Positions 61,095 through 64,000 of a stretch of DNA of 64,000 nucleotides are shown one piece after another. A model generated the notes under the pieces. It worked only from the letters and a program-made list of their open reading frames with translations. It had not been told where the DNA came from and searched no databases. How positions within the stretch are numbered: the first letter of the stretch is position 1; each line of letters opens with the position of its first letter. This DNA comes from Chryseobacterium herbae (lineage in GTDB: Bacteria > Bacteroidota > Bacteroidia > Flavobacteriales > Weeksellaceae), in the NCBI RefSeq assembly GCF_025154075.1, contig NZ_JAOAMU010000001.1, forward strand, positions 1,088,958-1,152,957, given 5' to 3'. Made by a program: the position numbers and the translations under genes.

Positions 61095-61589
61095 TTATTT
61101 GGGTGCCTTTGGCATTGATTCATATAATAAATCCTTAGAAAATCTATAATAAGGAATTTCTCTAAGTCCTTTATCTTCTTTTAGTAAAATCAAGTCTTCA
61201 ATAATTTCCTCTTGTCTATTTGATAACTCGTGTGAATAAAATCTAAATTTAAGATTCTTCCCATTTAAATAATAATTTATTTGTCTTGGCTGAGCATCGG
61301 GAGTACTTTTAAATTGAACTGAATCATAAAAAGATGTCAATATTCTTTCTCTATAATAAGCGAAATTAATCTTTTGATTTGATTTAAAATATTTATATTT
61401 TACTCCTTTATCAGTTGATGTTAAATTTTCCTTACATACATACAAAGAATCTTTGTCATTTATAAGGATTGCAATCCTTGGTTCATTAGGATTCATGCTA
61501 AACCCCAATGATACTTCAATATATTCTTGCTTCTCTTTATGACATGAAAGCAATAGCATACTAATCATTATAATCCTAATTAATTTCAT
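61095..61589 (-). CDS. Candidate immunity lipoprotein of the main Rhs toxin
   Basis: A 164-residue predicted lipoprotein with lipobox MLLLSC (Cys at about residue 16). The gene starts 4 bp after the Rhs stop codon on the same strand, so it is almost certainly its cognate immunity gene, and the lipid anchor places it in the periplasm where an incoming toxin would be met. The mature domain carries no recognised family; it has one pair of segments rich in Tyr, Phe and Asn. Confidence 0.72.
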   Translation of the reverse strand: MKLIRIIMISMLLLSCHKEKQEYIEVSLGFSMNPNEPRIAILINDKDSLYVCKENLTSTDKGVKYKYFKSNQKINFAYYRERILTSFYDSVQFKSTPDAQPRQINYYLNGKNLKFRFYSHELSNRQEEIIEDLILLKEDKGLREIPYYRFSKDLLYESMPKAPK

Positions 61590-61593
61590 ACAA

Positions 61594-64000
61594 TTATTGA
61601 TCTTTATGTTTTAGGTTCCCACTTTTATCTACTTTTATCATAGATCCTCTAAAATTCCACATTTCGGTTTTTATCTGAGTATTACCTAACTTTAATTTTA
61701 GAGCTTCGTTAGCTTGCTTGAGAATTTGCATTCCTTCCTTAGTGTATGTATTTACTTTACTGTTTGTAGGATCTTTTAAATACTCATTCTGGATATAATA
61801 ATGTTGTCCATGTTGAGATTCCCTAGTGTCATATTTTCTGTATTCTTTTGAAATACTGCTTGAATTAAGGTAACCATCATCTTGAAGATCATTAGCTTCC
61901 AAATCAGCATGAACAAAAGATTCGTGAACTATTTGTCTCAAGGTATTAAAAAACTGACTACCGGAATCACCATATGCTTTGTTCGAAATCAAGATTGAGA
62001 CATTCTTTTCATCTCCCTTAATTTTACCTGTCGTGGAACCTCCTACAGATGAGTCTGTTTTAACCCCATATGATAAATCTATGCCTTTATTGTGATACTC
62101 ACCATTTGATTTTGCTTCAAAAATAGTTTTCCCACCATAAGTAATGGTCTGTCCTTTCTCCATGTATTTTGATAAAAAAGCTTGACCTTCTTTTGTTTTA
62201 GCAAAAAAAACAAATGCTTTGTATTGCTCTTCATTGCCTTTCTTCATAATATCACTTAAATCCAGTTGCATTCCATCAGGATCTATATAAAGAATAGGGT
62301 TATTAGCTGTATAATTGAAGGGAGATATATTGAAATATTTCTCCGCCAATGGGTCTACGACACCCCATCTTCCTAAATCCGGCATATAGAATCTCGCCCC
62401 ATAATCATACATCCCACTCTCCTGAAGTTCCTTTCCATTGTATTTGTATTTATATGCAGGATTCCCTGACAACACATTATATCCTTCATGCTTTAATCCA
62501 AAAGGATAATAATTACTCTCTTCAATGATCTCTGCTCCTGAACCATTTTTAAAGTAGCTCAAACGTGTATTTCCAAGATGATCCGTATAATTATACACAT
62601 ACTTCCCGGTTTCAAAATTAAAATAACCCTCTGCGGTAGGGAAGAATTTTAATATGCCGTTTTCATACTGGAAACCGTCTAAATAATCTGTGGTGTCTGT
62701 ACCAAAGATCTTTCTTACTTTTACGCCATCTGCCTTATAGGTGTAATCTGTTACTTTGGTATTCTGGGTAACCTTTCCCGGTAAATTTAAATAATTATAT
62801 TGAATAGAGATCCCTTTATCCTGCTGAAGTATCATATTTCCGTTCAGGTCATAGCTGATCGCACTTCCGGTGCTTCCTGATGAAAGCGGATAGCCGCTTA
62901 AGGCATTACCTGTTCCCACTTCTTTAAGATAGGCTAACTTATTACTCTGTTCACCATTTTCATAGTGGTATTCCAGATCATCCATCACTTCAGGAGCCGT
63001 ATAGCCGGGAAGCTGTCTTCCTCTCCTGAGCAGGGATTTAATATTCCCGTTCAGGTCATAGGTAAGCTGCTCATGGTATTCTCCTCTGTCTAAATTCATG
63101 GCATCCCAGAAACGTCCTTCTTTAAGACGGTTAAGGCCATCATATTCATAGGAGTAATTTCTGAGCACAGCATCGCTTTGGGTAATCCATGACATCTGTG
63201 AGATATTTCCGTTGTACCTTGCAGAACCTGAAAACTGGCTGTCCGGTTTGCTGTACCTCAGCTCGTAAGCAAAGAGTTTATTCTGCAGATTGGAAGGTTC
63301 ATTAAGTTTCGTGAGCCATCCTCTGATATTGTATGCATATTTGACACTTTGGAGAGGACTGCCTGTTGTATTTCCTACCTTTTTGGTCTGTACCTGTCCT
63401 AGATCATTGTATAGATTTTCAGCAAGAAGTTCCTTCACTCCACCATTTACTTCATTCCAATGTCTTACCAGCCTTTCCTGATGATCGTACTCAAAAGTTT
63501 CTTTGAGGTTGACTTTAGTGGCATCTGCAGCTCTTTTATGCTCAGTAAGCGTATATTCCGGCACCCCCGAAAATTTCAGGAAGCTTTCTGTTTTGGTATA
63601 TCCTCCCAGATGATTCACAGAATAAGTGGATATTGCTCTACCTTTCTTATCATAATAGGTATATGCTTTTGTCCAACTGTCATTGTCAATGTTTTTCACA
63701 TAAGAAGCTGTAGGCAGGCTTTTGGTACTCACATTCGAGGACTGGGTAGATTGAGTCAGTACTTCATGACCTAAAATGGTCGCAGAAACCGCCGGTGCTC
63801 CTTGTGGATAGGTATCATAATAACTTACGGTAAGAATTTTATCAATACTCGTAGGGTAAGAAACGCTTCCGTACTCTATATTCATTCCACTCAAGGCAAA
63901 ACTGCCTCCACGGGCTTCGTAAGAAACATTCGCAGCCTGATTATCAACATAATTCTGGATGTTCCGCCTCAGAGTACCGTCCCTTGAAATCCCGGTGTAG
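61594..64000 (-). CDS. Rhs/YD-repeat polymorphic toxin, 3' part (5' end outside window)
   Basis: The last 801 residues of a large Rhs-type protein; the frame stays open to the edge of the window. It starts in a DUF6443-like region (NYVDNQAANVSYEARGG), then many YD-type repeats, which build a shell around the toxin. The conserved end of the core is visible as YYPFGLKHEGYN, YNGKELQESGMYDYGARFYMPDLGRWGVVDPLAEKY, and NPILYIDPDG. The remaining 225 residues (codons 62271 down to 61597) are the variable toxin, with H116-E-S-F-V-H121 (HExxxH) and a later ESQHGQHYY, possibly a zinc site. The immunity gene follows 4 bp later. Confidence 0.9.
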   Translation of the reverse strand, partial: YTGISRDGTLRRNIQNYVDNQAANVSYEARGGSFALSGMNIEYGSVSYPTSIDKILTVSYYDTYPQGAPAVSATILGHEVLTQSTQSSNVSTKSLPTASYVKNIDNDSWTKAYTYYDKKGRAISTYSVNHLGGYTKTESFLKFSGVPEYTLTEHKRAADATKVNLKETFEYDHQERLVRHWNEVNGGVKELLAENLYNDLGQVQTKKVGNTTGSPLQSVKYAYNIRGWLTKLNEPSNLQNKLFAYELRYSKPDSQFSGSARYNGNISQMSWITQSDAVLRNYSYEYDGLNRLKEGRFWDAMNLDRGEYHEQLTYDLNGNIKSLLRRGRQLPGYTAPEVMDDLEYHYENGEQSNKLAYLKEVGTGNALSGYPLSSGSTGSAISYDLNGNMILQQDKGISIQYNYLNLPGKVTQNTKVTDYTYKADGVKVRKIFGTDTTDYLDGFQYENGILKFFPTAEGYFNFETGKYVYNYTDHLGNTRLSYFKNGSGAEIIEESNYYPFGLKHEGYNVLSGNPAYKYKYNGKELQESGMYDYGARFYMPDLGRWGVVDPLAEKYFNISPFNYTANNPILYIDPDGMQLDLSDIMKKGNEEQYKAFVFFAKTKEGQAFLSKYMEKGQTITYGGKTIFEAKSNGEYHNKGIDLSYGVKTDSSVGGSTTGKIKGDEKNVSILISNKAYGDSGSQFFNTLRQIVHESFVHADLEANDLQDDGYLNSSSISKEYRKYDTRESQHGQHYYIQNEYLKDPTNSKVNTYTKEGMQILKQANEALKLKLGNTQIKTEMWNFRGSMIKVDKSGNLKHKDQ

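Noticed and set aside
60920..61123. 67-residue frame over the G11 run on the minus strand
   Set aside because: It is made of hairpin copy 3, the homopolymer (PPPPR) and the end of the immunity gene in another frame; no coding character.

Overview
The window looks like chromosome from a low-GC Bacteroidota bacterium, most likely a Chryseobacterium or close Weeksellaceae relative. The grounds are the gene content (a GLPGLI/PNGase F protein, an M16 peptidase pair, DUF6443-type Rhs proteins, a grasp-with-spasm RiPP cluster), promoters of the form TTTG-N19-TAnnTTTG, weak ribosome-binding sites, and many secreted proteins ending their signal peptide in AQ. The genus is inferred from gene recognition, not from a search.

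1-41 kb is mostly housekeeping with accessory patches: a PcrA/UvrD helicase, a thrombospondin type-3 repeat protein, an M16 peptidase operon, secG, recR with a glycosyltransferase, PepD, a LOG-family protein, a ferredoxin/flavoprotein reductase pair, pheS, a YceI lipoprotein, an ABC ATPase, an RsmB-like methyltransferase, a GLPGLI-PNGase F fusion, asnB and a DHA2 efflux pump. Then comes a long same-strand stress/redox cluster (pirin, YjdJ-type acetyltransferase, pirin, FMN reductase, TMEM175-like channel, YjdI, OsmC, YjdJ-type acetyltransferase), a sodium/solute symporter, an SGNH hydrolase and a split transketolase. A likely 6S-type regulatory RNA lies at about 19.0 kb.

41.1-44.5 kb carries the most interesting system: a RiPP cluster of the grasp-with-spasm type. 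It has a 64-residue precursor with a triple-glycine leader boundary, a lipoprotein of unknown role, an ATP-grasp peptide ligase, a 60-residue unknown protein coupled on both sides by ATGA overlaps, and a SPASM-domain protein that has the auxiliary iron-sulfur cysteines but no radical-SAM CxxxCxxC motif.

44.5-58.4 kb returns to core functions: an Lrp/AsnC regulator, a giant TamB-like protein divergent from tsaD with only 4 bp between the start codons, RsmE, a TrmH-type methyltransferase, asparaginase I, tRNA-Ser(GGA), a DUF2490 protein and an M20 peptidase.

58.5-64.0 kb, all on the minus strand, is a polymorphic-toxin locus. The 3' end of a large Rhs/YD-repeat gene (its 5' end is beyond the window) carries a 225-residue variable C-terminus with an HExxxH motif and is followed 4 bp later by a candidate immunity lipoprotein. 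Downstream are an orphan Rhs tip, two more small lipoproteins and an immunity-like protein with an internal duplication. Three copies of one hairpin, a G11 run, an ATT microsatellite and a MITE-like element lie between these cassettes.

Intergenic DNA is rich in repeats. There are two copies of a ~185-bp element with inverted ends (50-236 and 33872-34057), two looser MITE-like elements, four copies of a 29-nt palindrome, and at least five mosaics of degenerate short-period repeats.
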